Origin: Aquabacterium sp. J223
Lineage (GTDB): Bacteria; Pseudomonadota; Gammaproteobacteria; Burkholderiales; Burkholderiaceae_C
Assembly: GCF_024666615.1 (NCBI RefSeq)
Contig: NZ_CP088297.1
Location: 2,046,001-2,110,000 of the forward strand
DNA length: 64,000 bases
Direction: 5' to 3'
Shown: in pieces, positions 39,767 through 51,264 of the stretch
Layout of the letters: each line of letters begins with the position of its first letter
How positions within the stretch are numbered: the stretch's first letter is position 1
Notes under the pieces: generated by a model
The model's database searches: none
The model's input: only the letters and a program-made list of their open reading frames with translations
Told to the model about the DNA's origin: nothing
Program-made: the position numbers and the translations under genes

Positions 39767-40572
39767 CCATCGGCCTCATCATCGTCGGCGACGAGATCCT
39801 GTCCGGCAAGCGCGAGGACAAGCACCTGAAGAAGGTGATCGAGCTGCTCACCGCCCGCGGGCTGTCGCTGGGCTGGGCCCGCTACGTCGGCGACGACCGG
39901 CCGTCGATCACCGCGGCGCTGAAGGACGCCTTCGCGGGCGGCGACGTGGTCTTCAGCTGCGGCGGCATCGGCGCCACGCCGGACGACCACACCCGCCAGT
40001 GCGCGGCCGCCGCGCTGGGCGTGCCGCTGGCGCTGCACCCCGAGGCCAAGGCGCTGATCGAGCAGCGCATGCGCGACATGGCGGCCGAGCAGGGCCAGAC
40101 CTTCGACCCCGACCGCGAGGACAACCGGCACCGCCTCAACATGGGCGTGTTCCCCGAAGGCGCCGCCATCATCCCCAACCCGTACAACAAGATCCCGGGC
40201 TTCTCGGTGGGCAACGTGTTCTTCGTGCCGGGCTTCCCCGTCATGGCCTGGCCGATGATCGAATGGGTGCTGGACACCCGCCTGGCCGACCGGCACGGCA
40301 GCGAGCGTCAGGGCGAGCGGTCGTTGATCGTGCAGGGCGCGATGGAGGCGGCGCTGACGCCGCTGATGGAGGCGGTCGAGGCGCGCTTTCCCGGCGTCAA
40401 GGTCTTCAGCCTGCCGAGCGTGGACCACCCCCGGTGGGGACGGCACATCGAATTGGGCGTCAAGGGCGCGGCGGCATCGCTGGCCGAGGCCTATGACGTG
40501 CTGCGCGCCGGCGTGCTGGCCGAGGGCGGTCAAATCAGCGCCGAGATGGTGCGTGCAGATGCACCTAACTGA
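39763..40572 (+). CDS. Molybdopterin-binding protein (CinA N-terminal/MoaB-like)
   Basis: A 269-residue soluble protein. IGLIIVGDEILSGKREDKHL at the N-terminus and FSCGGIGATPDDHTRQCAA near residue 65 are the MoaB/MoeA/CinA fold motifs, and PNPYNKIPGFSVGNVFFVPG near 145 is typical of CinA-like proteins. The C-terminal deamidase domain of full CinA is absent, so the function differs from NMN deamidase. ATG overlaps the EI24 stop (ATGA). It ends 250 bases before glnA. Confidence 0.83.
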   Translation: MTIGLIIVGDEILSGKREDKHLKKVIELLTARGLSLGWARYVGDDRPSITAALKDAFAGGDVVFSCGGIGATPDDHTRQCAAAALGVPLALHPEAKALIEQRMRDMAAEQGQTFDPDREDNRHRLNMGVFPEGAAIIPNPYNKIPGFSVGNVFFVPGFPVMAWPMIEWVLDTRLADRHGSERQGERSLIVQGAMEAALTPLMEAVEARFPGVKVFSLPSVDHPRWGRHIELGVKGAAASLAEAYDVLRAGVLAEGGQISAEMVRADAPN

Positions 40573-40592
40573 CGCGTGCGTCCCGCGTAGTC

Positions 40593-40607
40593 GCACATTC
40601 TTGGTGC
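40593..40607 (+). promoter_or_regulatory. NtrC binding site upstream of glnA
   Basis: GCACATTCTTGGTGC has the inverted half sites GCAC-N7-GTGC. It closely resembles the enterobacterial glnA enhancer (GCAC-TATATTG-GTGC). It is about 115 bases upstream of the predicted sigma-54 start site, a normal enhancer distance. The genes for NtrB and NtrC follow glnA. Confidence 0.7.
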
Positions 40608-40695
40608 TGTCCAGGCAGGTCTTGCAACACCGTGCCGCCCAGTCGCCGCGGGCCCTGCCGACGGCCCGGAGCCGCCTCGGAAAACGCCCGGTCAC

Positions 40696-40712
40696 TGGCA
40701 TGGGTTCTGCTA
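40696..40712 (+). promoter_or_regulatory. Sigma-54 promoter of glnA
   Basis: TGGCATGGGTTCTGCTA has GG (40697-40698) and GC (40709-40710) separated by exactly 10 bases, the invariant -24/-12 pattern. The expected transcription start is near 40722, about 100 bases before ATG 40823. Confidence 0.7.
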
Positions 40713-40822
40713 CATTCCAGTGCGTTTTTTAGAGGGGCTTCCCGAGTGAAGGGGGCCCCTTTTCACTGCCTGTTTCGTCCCCCGTTTTCCATCCCCCAGC
40801 GTCCCCCTCAGGAGATTCTTTG

Positions 40823-42238
40823 ATGGCCAAGACCGTCGCCGACGTGCTGAACCTGGTGAAGGAGCACGAAGTCAAGTTCGTCGACTTCCGCTTCACCGAC
40901 ACCCGCGGCAAGGAGCAGCACGTCAGCGTGCCGATCTCCGCTTTCGACGAAGACAAGTTCACGTCGGGCCATGCCTTCGACGGGTCGTCCATCGCCGGCT
41001 GGAAGGGCATCGAGGCCTCCGACATGCTGCTGATGCCGGACCCCAACACGGCCAACATCGACCCCTTCTTCGAAGAGCCGACGCTGATCCTGTCCTGCGA
41101 CGTGCTCGACCCCACCGACGGCAAGCCCTACGAGCGCGATCCGCGTTCGCTGGCCAAGCGTGCCGAGGCGTACCTGAAGGCCTCCGGCATCGGTGACGCG
41201 GCCTACTTCGGCCCCGAGCCCGAGTTCTTCATCTTCGACCAGGTGCAGTGGCAGGTCGACATGTCCGGCTGCTTCGTCAAGGTGACCTCCGAAGAGGCGC
41301 CGTGGAGCACCGGCGCCACCATCGAAGGCGGCAACATGGGCCACCGTCCGGCGGTCAAGGGCGGCTACTTCCCGGTGCCGCCGGTGGACAGCTTCCAGGA
41401 CATGCGCTCGGAGATGTGCCTGATCCTCGAATCGCTGGGCATCCCCGTCGAGGTCCACCACCACGAGGTCGCGGCCCCCGGCCAGAACGAGCTGGGCACC
41501 AAGTTCTCGACGCTGGTGCAGCGCGCCGACTGGCTGCAGCTGCAGAAGTACGTCATCCACAACGTCGCCCACGCCTACGGCAAGACCGCGACCTTCATGC
41601 CCAAGCCCATCGTCGGCGACAACGGCAGCGGCATGCACGTGCACCAGTCGGTGTGGAAGGACGGCAAGAACCTGTTCGCCGGCGACGGTTACGCGGGCCT
41701 GTCGGAGTTCGCGCTGTACTACATCGGCGGCATCATCAAGCACGCCCGCGCGCTCAACGCCATCACCAACCCCGGCACCAACAGCTACAAGCGCCTGGTG
41801 CCCGGCTTCGAGGCGCCGGTCAAGCTGGCCTACTCGGCGAAGAACCGCTCGGCCTCCATCCGCATCCCGTACGTCGCCAACCCGAAGGGCCGGCGCGTCG
41901 AGGCCCGCTTCCCGGACCCGCTGTGCAACCCGTACCTCGGCTTCTCGGCGCTGCTGATGGCCGGCCTGGACGGCGTGGAGAACAAGATCCACCCGGGCGA
42001 GGCCGCCACCAAGGACCTCTACCACCTGCCGCCGGAAGAGGACGCGAAGATCCCGACCGTGTGCTCCAGCCTGGAGCAGGCGCTGGAGTACCTGGACAAG
42101 GGCCGCGCCTTCCTGACCAAGGGCGGCGTCTTCACCGACTCCTACATCGACGCCTACATCGAGCTGAAGATGCAGGAGGTGCAGCGCTTCCGCATGACGA
42201 CCCACCCGCTGGAATTCGACATGTACTACAGCCTGTGA
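40823..42238 (+). CDS. glnA: Glutamine synthetase type I
   Basis: A 471-residue ammonia-assimilating enzyme forming a dodecamer. [20 protein letters not shown] opens the beta-grasp. The Glu metal ligands are in [12 protein letters not shown], the ATP/metal site in [20 protein letters not shown], and the Glu-flap region near residue 325 has [11 protein letters not shown]. The adenylylation Tyr is in [10 protein letters not shown] near residue 397, so GlnE control is likely. SD AGGAGA precedes ATG 40823; a TTG lies just upstream. Expression is expected from the sigma-54 promoter with NtrC. Confidence 0.97.
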   Translation: MAKTVADVLNLVKEHEVKFVDFRFTDTRGKEQHVSVPISAFDEDKFTSGHAFDGSSIAGWKGIEASDMLLMPDPNTANIDPFFEEPTLILSCDVLDPTDGKPYERDPRSLAKRAEAYLKASGIGDAAYFGPEPEFFIFDQVQWQVDMSGCFVKVTSEEAPWSTGATIEGGNMGHRPAVKGGYFPVPPVDSFQDMRSEMCLILESLGIPVEVHHHEVAAPGQNELGTKFSTLVQRADWLQLQKYVIHNVAHAYGKTATFMPKPIVGDNGSGMHVHQSVWKDGKNLFAGDGYAGLSEFALYYIGGIIKHARALNAITNPGTNSYKRLVPGFEAPVKLAYSAKNRSASIRIPYVANPKGRRVEARFPDPLCNPYLGFSALLMAGLDGVENKIHPGEAATKDLYHLPPEEDAKIPTVCSSLEQALEYLDKGRAFLTKGGVFTDSYIDAYIELKMQEVQRFRMTTHPLEFDMYYSL

Positions 42239-42273
42239 TGAAGGCGGCCGCCGGTGCGGCCGTCGTCACGGAG

Positions 42274-42300
42274 AAGGGACGGCAGGCGCCGTCCCTTTTT
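42274..42300 (+). terminator. Rho-independent terminator of glnA
   Basis: AAGGGACGGC-AGGC-GCCGTCCCTT, a 10-bp stem with a 4-base loop, runs into TTTTT at 42296-42300, 36 bases after the glnA stop. It separates glnA from the downstream ntrBC region, so ntrBC may need another promoter or read-through. Confidence 0.9.
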
Positions 42301-42370
42301 GTTGGCTGGTCCACAATCGACGGCGATGCGATGTCCCGTGCTCTCCGGGGAGGAAGGTGATGACCCAGCG

Positions 42371-42935
42371 ATGGACCAGGCCATGGGCATGACGGCGTGC
42401 CGTCGCGCCCGCCGCCGGTGGCCGGTGGCCGCCGCCTTCGCCGTGCTGGTGGGGGGTGCAGGCCCCGGCGCTGGCGCAGGGCGCGGTCTACCGCTGCCCG
42501 GGGCCGCCGGTGCTCTACACCGACAGCCTGTCGGCCAACGAGGCGCGTGACCGCGGCTGCCGCACCGTCGAAGGCGCGCCGGTCACCGTCATGCGCACGC
42601 CGCCGGCGGCGGCAGGCCGCGCGCCGGCGGTGGCGGCCTCGGGCGTCATGCCGGCCACCGCGCAGGCCACCGCCCGCATCAACGCCAACGAGCAGCGCGC
42701 CCGCGACGCCGAGGCCCGCCGCATCCTGCAGGACGAACTGCGCCGCGGCGAGGAGCAACTGGCCGCGCTGCTGCAGGAGTACAACAACGGCGAGCCCGAG
42801 CGCCAGGGCAACGAGCGCAACTACCAGCGCTACCTCGACCGGGTGGAGCAGCTGAAGCTGCAGATCGCCCGCAAGGAGGCCGACCTGGCCGCCATCCGGC
42901 GCGAGATCGGCAAGCTGCCGGCCAACGCGCCCTGA
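42371..42935 (+). CDS. DUF4124-like secreted protein, frameshifted in signal peptide
   Basis: A protein of about 187 residues after repair. The basic N-terminus and hydrophobic core (RRWPVAAAFAVLVG) are in one frame. The mature part QAPALAQGAVYRCPGPPVLY, then DSLSANEARDRGC, is in another, joined at a G6 run (42451-42456) that seems to carry one extra G. The YRC-x-VLYTD pattern fits the DUF4124 family. The C-terminal half is a charged helix (RILQDELRRGEEQLAALLQE), probably a coiled coil. The start is ambiguous: ATG 42360 has the best SD (GGAGGAAGG) but ends after 10 codons. Function unknown. Confidence 0.65.
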
Positions 42936-42979
42936 CCCCACCGGCGCGGGGCTGCCCGCGCCGGGTCCCTTTCGCGTCC

Positions 42980-44071
42980 ATGATCACCCTGCTGCGCTCC
43001 GCCGCCCGCCTGCCCCCCGGCCACGAGGGGCTGGACCTGCTGGCCACCATGGTCGCCATCGTCGGCCCGCGCGGCGACTGCCTGTTCGCCAACGGCAGCT
43101 TCGAGACGGTGCTGGGCCTGTCGCGCAAGGCGCTGCTGAAGGCACGGCTGACCGACTGGCTGGTGGAATCGCAGCAACTGGCCGAGACGCTGGAGGCGGT
43201 GTCGCGCAACGAATACGCCACCGCCCGTTTCGACGCGGTGCTGCGCCGGCCGGCCGGCTCGCACCCGGACAGCCTGCCGGTGCAGGTCATCGTCAACCAG
43301 ACCGACTCGCCGGAGCGCATGGTGGTGGAACTGGTCGAGATCGAGCAGCAGACCCGGCTCGACCGGGAGGAGCGCACCTTCGGCCAGGTGCAGGCGACCA
43401 AGGAACTGATCCGCAACCTGGCGCACGAGATCAAGAACCCGCTGGGCGGCATCCGCGGCGCGGCGCAGCTGCTGGCGATGGAGCTCGATTCACGGGAACT
43501 GACCGAATACACCCAGGTCATCGTGCAGGAGGCCGACCGCCTGCAGGCGCTGGTCGACCGGCTGCTGGCCCCGCATCGCCGGCCGCACGTGGTCGGCGAC
43601 GTCAACATCCACGAGGTCTGCGAGCGGGTGCGCGCGTTGATCATGGCCGAGTTCCCGCGCGGCCTGGCCGTCGAACGCGACTACGACATCTCCATCCCCG
43701 AGTTCCGCGGCGACCGCGAGCAGCTCATCCAGGCGGTGCTCAACATCGCCCACAACGCCGCGCAGGCGCTGGCCGAGCGCACGGCCGAGGGCGATGCGGT
43801 GCTGTGGCTGCGGACGCGCATCGCACGGCAGGTCACCATCGGCAAACGCCGCTGGCGTTTGGCACTGGAATTGCATATTGAGGACAACGGTCCGGGCATT
43901 CCCGAGTCGATCCGCGATCGCATCTTCTACCCGCTGGTGTCGGGGCGCGATGGCGGGTCGGGTCTCGGCCTGACGCTGGCGCAGACCTTCGTGCAACAGC
44001 ACCAGGGCACGATCGAATGCGACAGCCAGCCCGGCCGCACGGTGTTCAAGATCGTCATCCCCCTGCCTTGA
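42980..44071 (+). CDS. glnL: Nitrogen regulation sensor histidine kinase NtrB
   Basis: A 363-residue cytoplasmic kinase and phosphatase for NtrC. The N-terminal PAS-like domain (LLATMVAIVGPRGDCLFANG) precedes the H-box NLAHEIKNPLGGIRGAA with the phosphorylated His at residue 149. The catalytic domain has the N-box NIAHNAAQAL, DNGPGIP and GSGLGLTLAQTFVQQH. There is no membrane segment, as expected. It responds to PII protein (not in the window). It lies 46 bases before ntrC and downstream of glnA and the DUF4124-like gene. Confidence 0.93.
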   Translation: MITLLRSAARLPPGHEGLDLLATMVAIVGPRGDCLFANGSFETVLGLSRKALLKARLTDWLVESQQLAETLEAVSRNEYATARFDAVLRRPAGSHPDSLPVQVIVNQTDSPERMVVELVEIEQQTRLDREERTFGQVQATKELIRNLAHEIKNPLGGIRGAAQLLAMELDSRELTEYTQVIVQEADRLQALVDRLLAPHRRPHVVGDVNIHEVCERVRALIMAEFPRGLAVERDYDISIPEFRGDREQLIQAVLNIAHNAAQALAERTAEGDAVLWLRTRIARQVTIGKRRWRLALELHIEDNGPGIPESIRDRIFYPLVSGRDGGSGLGLTLAQTFVQQHQGTIECDSQPGRTVFKIVIPLP

Positions 44072-44117
44072 TTTGCGAAGCGTCCCCGATGGGGCCGCGG
44101 ACCACGAAGCCCGCCGC

Positions 44118-45656
44118 ATGAAACCCATCTGGATCGTTGACGACGACCAATCCATCCGCTTCGTGCTGGAGAAGGCACTGGCACGCGAGCAGTTCGCCGT
44201 GCGCAGCTTCTCCAACCCGCGCGACGCCCTCGCCGCGCTGGACGACGACCAGCCGCAGGTGCTGGTCAGCGACATCCGCATGCCGGGCGGCTCGGGCCTG
44301 GACCTGCTGGGCAAGGTGAAGGCGAGGCTGCCCGGCCTGCCGGTCATCATCATGACCGCCTACTCCGACCTGGACAGCGCGGTCTCCGCCTTCCAGGGCG
44401 GCGCCTTCGAGTACCTGCCCAAGCCCTTCGACGTCACCAAGGCGGTGGAGCTGATCCGCCGCGCGGTGGAGGAAAGCCTGCGCGAGGCGGTGCGCGACGA
44501 GCGCAGCGCCGAGATGCCCGAGATGCTGGGCCAGGCGCCGGCGATGCAGGACGTGTTCCGCGCCATCGGCCGGCTCAGCCAGAGCAACGTGACCGTGCTC
44601 ATCACCGGCGAGAGCGGCTCCGGCAAGGAACTGGTGGCGCAGGCGCTGCACAAGCACAGCCCGCGCGGCAACGGCCCCTTCGTCGCCATCAACACCGCCG
44701 CCATCCCGAAGGACCTGCTGGAGAGCGAGCTCTTCGGCCACGAGCGGGGCGCCTTCACCGGCGCGCAGACCATGCGCCGCGGCCGCTTCGAGCAGGCCGA
44801 CGGCGGCACGCTGTTCCTCGATGAGATCGGCGACATGCCCTTCGACCTGCAGACCCGGTTGCTGCGGGTGCTGTCGGACGGCCACTTCTACCGCGTCGGC
44901 GGCCACCAGCCGCTGAAGAGCAACGTGCGGGTCATCGCCGCCACCCACCAGAACCTGGAAGACCGGGTGCGGCAGGGCGCCTTCCGCGAGGACCTGTTCC
45001 ACCGCCTCAACGTGATCCGCCTGCGCCTGCCCGCCCTGCGCGAGCGCCGCGAGGACATCCCGATGCTGGCCCGCTTCTTCCTGCAGAAGAGCGCCAAGGA
45101 ACTCGGCGTCGAGACCAAGCGCATCACCGACGCGGCGGTGGAGCGGCTGCTGGGCTTCGACTTTCCCGGCAACGTGCGCCAGCTGGAGAACGTCTGCCAC
45201 TGGCTGACGGTGATGGCGCCGGCGCAGGTGATCGAGCCGAAGGACCTGCCGCCCGAGTTCTGGCCGTCGGCCGGCGGTGGCGCGGCACCGGCGGCGGCCA
45301 GCCCGGCGGCCGAGACCGTGTCGCCGCCGGCGTTCGGCGCCACGGCGACGGCGCCGGTCGCCCTCGGTGCGCCGATGTCGGCCGAGGCGGTCATCGCGTC
45401 CGCCATGCCGGCGGGCACACCGGCCGCCCCCGACGCGCCGCCACGCTGGCTGGTCGACCTGGAGCGCGAGGCCCGGTCTCTGCTGGAGTCCGGCACCCCG
45501 GAGGTGTGGGAGCGGCTGACCCGTCAGTTCGAGGGCCAGCTCATCCACACCGCGCTGGACCTGACGCGGGGACGCCGCATCGAGGCTGCGCACAAGCTGG
45601 GCATCGGCCGCAACACCATCACCCGCAAGATCCAGGAGCTGGGGCTCGACGACTGA
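44118..45656 (+). CDS. glnG: Nitrogen regulation response regulator NtrC
   Basis: A 512-residue sigma-54 activator. The receiver domain phospho-Asp is residue 52 (VLVSDIRMPGGSGLDLL), with K and T/S switch residues present (LPKPFD). The AAA+ domain has Walker A GESGSGKE at 164-171 and the sigma-54 contact loop GAFTGA at 211-216. A long Ala/Pro-rich linker (~60 residues, APAAASPAAETVSPP) precedes the Fis-type DNA-binding domain (RRIEAAHKLGIGRNTITRKI). It should act on the glnA enhancer at 40593-40607. Confidence 0.95.
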   Translation: MKPIWIVDDDQSIRFVLEKALAREQFAVRSFSNPRDALAALDDDQPQVLVSDIRMPGGSGLDLLGKVKARLPGLPVIIMTAYSDLDSAVSAFQGGAFEYLPKPFDVTKAVELIRRAVEESLREAVRDERSAEMPEMLGQAPAMQDVFRAIGRLSQSNVTVLITGESGSGKELVAQALHKHSPRGNGPFVAINTAAIPKDLLESELFGHERGAFTGAQTMRRGRFEQADGGTLFLDEIGDMPFDLQTRLLRVLSDGHFYRVGGHQPLKSNVRVIAATHQNLEDRVRQGAFREDLFHRLNVIRLRLPALRERREDIPMLARFFLQKSAKELGVETKRITDAAVERLLGFDFPGNVRQLENVCHWLTVMAPAQVIEPKDLPPEFWPSAGGGAAPAAASPAAETVSPPAFGATATAPVALGAPMSAEAVIASAMPAGTPAAPDAPPRWLVDLEREARSLLESGTPEVWERLTRQFEGQLIHTALDLTRGRRIEAAHKLGIGRNTITRKIQELGLDD

Positions 45657-45701
45657 ACCCCGTCTCGCGACGGCGTCTTGCGCCGTCGCCATGCGTTTGG
45701 A

Positions 45702-46996
<1,295 letters not shown>

Positions 46997-47234
46997 GGCG
47001 GCTCCTCTTTGGACCGGCCGCGGACGACGCGAGCAGCCGGCGTGGGAAAAGAATGACGGGGACGTGGGGAGTCGCGTCGGCGGCGGTCTCCTGGTTCCAT
47101 CCGGGGAGACCCCTCCTCGGCAAACGGCGGACCTTGGTCGTGGTGCCCGGGTGGGCCCGGCCGCAACCCAAGGGGTCCGGGCCTGTCGGTTGCCCCGCAT
47201 CGGCATCGACCGCCTGCGCCGAGGAGATGCCGCG
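46997..47234. other. Divergent intergenic region glf / GH2
   Basis: 238 bases with no support for a gene. It carries SD-like AAGAGGAG for glf (minus strand) and GAGGAG (47221-47226) for the GH2 gene. It is AT-richer near 47040-47060 (GGGAAAAGAATGACG), where promoters may lie, but no convincing -10/-35 pair was found. Confidence 0.4.
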
Positions 47235-49016
47235 TTGTCCAGCGCCTACCCACGTCCCCAGCTCGTCCGTGATCACTGGGAGTGCCTGAACGGCCCCTGG
47301 CGCTTTTGCTGGGACGACGCCCAGCGCTTCCGCCACCCCGACGACATCGAGGGCTGGAGCCACACCATCACCGTGCCGTTCCCGCCGGAGTCGAAGGCCA
47401 GCGGCCTGGGCGACCGCGGCTTCCACGCGGTGGCCTGGTACCAGCGCGAGTTCGACATCGCGGCCGAGGGTGGCCGCGTCCTGCTGCGCTTTGGCGCGGT
47501 GGACTACCGCGCGCAGGTCTGGGTCAACGGCAGCCTGGTCGCCACCCACGAGGGCGGCCACACGCCCTTCATGGCCGACATCACCCGGGCGTTGAGGCCG
47601 CAGGGCCCGCAGGTGGTGACGGTGCGCGCCGAAGACGACCCGCACGAGCTGACCAAGCCGCGCGGCAAGCAGGACTGGCAGCTCGAGCCGCACAGCATCT
47701 GGTACCCGCGCACCACCGGCATCTGGCAGACGGTGTGGCTGGAGCGGGTGGGCCGCACCTACATCGACAAGATCCGCTGGACGCCGCATGTGCACGGCTT
47801 CGCGCTCACCTTCGAAGCCCGCGTGGTCGGCGACAAGGCCGCCGACCTGACCTTGGAGGTGGCGCTGTGCCACGGCGAGCGGGTGCTGGCGCGCGACCGC
47901 TACGGCGTCATCGACGGCGAGGCCGACCGCACCATCATCCTGTCCGACCCCGGCATCGACGACTACCGCAACGAGCTGCTGTGGAGCCCCGAGCGGCCGA
48001 CGCTGCTCGACGCCGAGATCATCCTGCGCAGCGGCGACACGGTGCTCGACCGCTTCAGGAGCTACGCCGCACTGCGCTCCGTGAGCATCCTGCGCGACCG
48101 CTTCATGCTCAACGGCCGGCCCTACACGCTGCGGCTGGTGCTCGACCAGGGCTACTGGTCCGACACGCTGCTGACCGCGCCCGACGACGACGCGCTGAAG
48201 AAGGACGTCGAACTGGCCAAGGCCATGGGCTTCAACGGCGTGCGCAAGCACCAGAAGATCGAGGACCCGCGCTACCTGTACTGGGCGGACAAGCTCGGCC
48301 TGCTGGTGTGGGAGGAGATGCCCAGCGCCTACCGCTTCACCCGCAGTGCCATCCGCCGCACCATCCGCGAGTGGACCGAGGCCATCGAGCGCGACTACAG
48401 CCACCCCTGCATCATCACCTGGGTGCCCTTCAACGAAAGCTGGGGCGTGCCGGAACTGACCAGCGTGCGCGAGCAGCGCCATGCGGTGGAGGCGCTGTAC
48501 CACCTGACGAAGACGCTGGATTCGACGCGGCCGGTGATCGGCAACGACGGCTGGGAGTCGAGCGCCACCGACATCATCGGCATCCACGACTACGACGCCA
48601 ACTTCGAGCACCTGCGCCAGCGCTACGGCCAGGAAGCCAAGGCCGAGCAGCTGTTCGACCGCCGGCGCCCGGGCGGCCGGGTGCTGACGCTGGACGGCTA
48701 CCCGCACCGCGGCCAGCCCATCATGCTCACCGAGTTCGGCGGCGTGGCCTTCGTGCAGTCGCCGCCGGAGGGCGTCAAGCAGACCTGGGGCTACACCGTG
48801 GCCAAGACGCAGGCCGAGTTCCGCGACCTCTACAAGGGCCTGCTCGACGTGGTCATCCACACGCCGCTGTTCTCCGGCTTCTGCTACACCCAGTTCGCCG
48901 ACACCTTCCAGGAGGCGAACGGCCTGCTCAACGCGGACCGCACGCCGAAGATCCCGATCGAGGAGATCCGCAAGGTGACCAGCCAGTCGAGGACGCACAT
49001 TCCGGGCGGGGTTTGA
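47235..49016 (+). CDS. Glycoside hydrolase family 2 protein
   Basis: A 593-residue cytoplasmic enzyme with the three GH2 domains. The jelly-roll sugar-binding domain begins [19 protein letters not shown]. An immunoglobulin-like middle domain follows, and a TIM barrel from about residue 300 ([16 protein letters not shown]). The acid/base Glu is residue 401 in PFNESWG and the nucleophile Glu is residue 500 in LTEFGG, so it should be active. TTG 47235 is chosen because of SD GAGGAG 8 bases upstream. GH2 includes beta-galactosidases, glucuronidases, mannosidases and galactofuranosidases. The galT-galK-galM genes downstream suggest a galactoside substrate. Confidence 0.85.
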   Translation: MSSAYPRPQLVRDHWECLNGPWRFCWDDAQRFRHPDDIEGWSHTITVPFPPESKASGLGDRGFHAVAWYQREFDIAAEGGRVLLRFGAVDYRAQVWVNGSLVATHEGGHTPFMADITRALRPQGPQVVTVRAEDDPHELTKPRGKQDWQLEPHSIWYPRTTGIWQTVWLERVGRTYIDKIRWTPHVHGFALTFEARVVGDKAADLTLEVALCHGERVLARDRYGVIDGEADRTIILSDPGIDDYRNELLWSPERPTLLDAEIILRSGDTVLDRFRSYAALRSVSILRDRFMLNGRPYTLRLVLDQGYWSDTLLTAPDDDALKKDVELAKAMGFNGVRKHQKIEDPRYLYWADKLGLLVWEEMPSAYRFTRSAIRRTIREWTEAIERDYSHPCIITWVPFNESWGVPELTSVREQRHAVEALYHLTKTLDSTRPVIGNDGWESSATDIIGIHDYDANFEHLRQRYGQEAKAEQLFDRRRPGGRVLTLDGYPHRGQPIMLTEFGGVAFVQSPPEGVKQTWGYTVAKTQAEFRDLYKGLLDVVIHTPLFSGFCYTQFADTFQEANGLLNADRTPKIPIEEIRKVTSQSRTHIPGGV

Positions 49017-49029
49017 TGGAACGACCGCG

Positions 49030-50118
49030 ATGCACCAGCTCCAACTGACCAAACCCGACGGCCGCCGGCTGACGCTGTACAGCCGCCGTCCGATCGACAC
49101 CGGCCTGCAGGCGCCCAGCCCCTTCGCCGAGCCGCTGCACCCCAACCCGCACCTGCGCTGGCACCCGCTTCGCGGCGAATGGGTGGCCTATGCGGCGCAC
49201 CGGCAGGACCGGACCTTCCTGCCGCCGCCGGAATACAACCCGCTCGCGGTGACGAGCGATCCCGAACATCCGACGGAGCTGCCGGCGGGCGACTGGGACG
49301 TCGCGGTGTTCGACAACCGCTTTCCCTCGCTCACCGCCGCCGCGCACGACGCGCCGCTGTCGACCGTGCCGACCGCCATCGGCAACGGCCATTGCGAGGT
49401 GGTGGTGTTCACGCAGGACCCGTCGTCGTCGCTCGGCCGGCTGCCGGTGGAGCACCTCGCCCTGCTGATCGAGGTCTGGGGCGACCGTTGCCGCCACCTC
49501 GGCCAGCAGCACGACATCGCCTACGTGCTGCCGTTCGAGAACCGCGGCAAGGAGGTGGGCGTCACGCTGCACCACCCGCATGGCCAGATCTACGCCTACC
49601 CGGAGGTGCCGCCGGTGCCACGGCGCATGGGCGAGCAGCAGGCGGCCCACCTGGCCGAGCACGGCCGTGGCCTGCTGGAGACGATGATCGAGCGCGAGAT
49701 CGCCGACCACGCGCGACGCCTGCTCTACCTGGGCGAGCTCGCCGTGGCCTGGGTGCCGGCCTGCGCCCGCTACCCCTACGAGGTGTGGGTCGCCACCCGG
49801 CGCCCGGTGGCGCGCTTCGAGCAGCTGTGCGACGCCGACCGGCTGGACCTGGCGCGCGCGCTGAAGACGGTGCTGCTGAAGTACGACGGCCTGTGGCAGC
49901 GGCCGATGCCGTACCTGATGGCCTGGTACAGCGCACCCAGCCAGGGCGACCACCCCGGCTGGCACCTGCACGCGCAGCTGTGGCCGCCGTACCGCACGCC
50001 GGACAAACTCAAGGTGCTGGCCGGCACCGAGCTGGCGGCCGGCTGGTTCGCGGTCGACGCCCTGCCCGAGGACAAGGCCGCCGAGCTGCAGGCCGTGCCG
50101 GTGGAGCTGGACCGATGA
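49030..50118 (+). CDS. galT: Galactose-1-phosphate uridylyltransferase
   Basis: A 362-residue Leloir-pathway enzyme exchanging galactose-1-P with UDP-glucose. The catalytic HPHGQIYAY motif places the His-Pro-His at residues 182-184. Other family segments are ALRGEWV-like HPLRGEWVAYAAHR, VFDNRFPSL near 95, FENRGKEVGVTLHHPHG and the C-terminal HPGWHLHAQLWPP. It starts 13 bases after the GH2 gene and overlaps galK (ATGA), so the genes are co-expressed. GalE is not in the window. Confidence 0.93.
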   Translation: MHQLQLTKPDGRRLTLYSRRPIDTGLQAPSPFAEPLHPNPHLRWHPLRGEWVAYAAHRQDRTFLPPPEYNPLAVTSDPEHPTELPAGDWDVAVFDNRFPSLTAAAHDAPLSTVPTAIGNGHCEVVVFTQDPSSSLGRLPVEHLALLIEVWGDRCRHLGQQHDIAYVLPFENRGKEVGVTLHHPHGQIYAYPEVPPVPRRMGEQQAAHLAEHGRGLLETMIEREIADHARRLLYLGELAVAWVPACARYPYEVWVATRRPVARFEQLCDADRLDLARALKTVLLKYDGLWQRPMPYLMAWYSAPSQGDHPGWHLHAQLWPPYRTPDKLKVLAGTELAAGWFAVDALPEDKAAELQAVPVELDR

Positions 50119-51248
50119 ACGAGGCCGATCCGTCGCTGGCGCAGGCGGTGGAGGCGGTCGTCGACGAGGCCCCGTTTCCGCTGGTCTCGGCCGCCTTCCT
50201 GCAGGCCTTCGGCCGGCCGCCGGAGGCGCTGTCCTCCGCCCCCGGCCGGGTCAACCTGCTCGGCGAGCACACCGACTACAACGACGGCTTCGTGCTGCCG
50301 GTGGCCATTCCCCAGCGCACGCGGGTGGCGCTGGGGCAGGCCAGCGGTCCGTTGACGCGCGTGCAGGCCCAGGTGCTCGGCACGACCGCGCACTTCAGCC
50401 ACGACCAGCCGCCCACCGAGCCCTTCGCCCGCTACGTCTACGGCTGCCTGCGACTGGCCGAGGAGGCCGGGCTGGCCCTGCCGCCGCTGGACATCTGCAT
50501 CGCTTCCGACGTGCCGCTGGGCGTCGGCCTGTCGTCCAGCGCGGCGCTGGAGGTGGCGGTGCTGCGCGCGCTGCGGGCGCGCTTCGCCACCGGCTGGGAC
50601 GACGTGCAGATCGCCCGCATGGCCCAGCGGGCCGAGATCGAACACGCCGGCGTGCGCTGCGGCATCCTCGACCAGATGGCGAGCAGCCTGGCCGACCCGT
50701 TCCAGGCGCTGTTCCTCGACACCCGCAGCCTGGAGCGCCGGCTGGTGCCGTTGCCGTCAGGCGCGGCCATCCTGGTGCTCGATTCGGGCATCAGCCGCAG
50801 CCTGGCGACCAGCGGCTACAACGAGCGGCGGGCCGAGTGCGAGGCCGCCGCGCAGGCGCTCGGTGTCGCCGCGCTGCGGGACGTGGACGACCCGGCACGG
50901 GCCGCCGCGCTGCCGGCGCCGCTGGACCGCCGGGCGCGCCACGTCATCACCGAGAACGCCCGCGTGCTGCAGGCCGCGGCCGGTGTCGACGCCGAGACGT
51001 TCGGCGCGCTGATGAACGCCTCGCACGCCAGCCTGCGCGGCGACTACGAGGTGTCGGTGCCGCCGCTGGACTGGCTGGTCGCGCGGCTGCAGCGCGAGCC
51101 CGGCGTCTTCGGCGCCCGGCTCACCGGCGCGGGGTTCGGCGGCGCCTGCGTCGCGCTGTGCGCGGCCGACCGGCTGGCCGCGATCGCCGAACCGGTGCTG
51201 GCCGACTACGCCGCCGAGGGCGAGCAGGGGCGGCAGCTGGTGCCATGA
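50115..51248 (+). CDS. galK: Galactokinase
   Basis: A 377-residue GHMP kinase that phosphorylates galactose at C1. The substrate motif APGRVNLLGEHTDYNDGFV is near residue 42. The ATP-binding motif VGLSSSAALEVAVLRAL starts near 137, and motif 3 GARLTGAGFGGACVALC is near 335. All three GHMP motifs are intact. The start overlaps the galT stop (ATGA), and the next gene starts 17 bases after its end. Confidence 0.95.
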   Translation: MNEADPSLAQAVEAVVDEAPFPLVSAAFLQAFGRPPEALSSAPGRVNLLGEHTDYNDGFVLPVAIPQRTRVALGQASGPLTRVQAQVLGTTAHFSHDQPPTEPFARYVYGCLRLAEEAGLALPPLDICIASDVPLGVGLSSSAALEVAVLRALRARFATGWDDVQIARMAQRAEIEHAGVRCGILDQMASSLADPFQALFLDTRSLERRLVPLPSGAAILVLDSGISRSLATSGYNERRAECEAAAQALGVAALRDVDDPARAAALPAPLDRRARHVITENARVLQAAAGVDAETFGALMNASHASLRGDYEVSVPPLDWLVARLQREPGVFGARLTGAGFGGACVALCAADRLAAIAEPVLADYAAEGEQGRQLVP

Positions 51249-51264
51249 AGGGCGGGAGGTTGTG

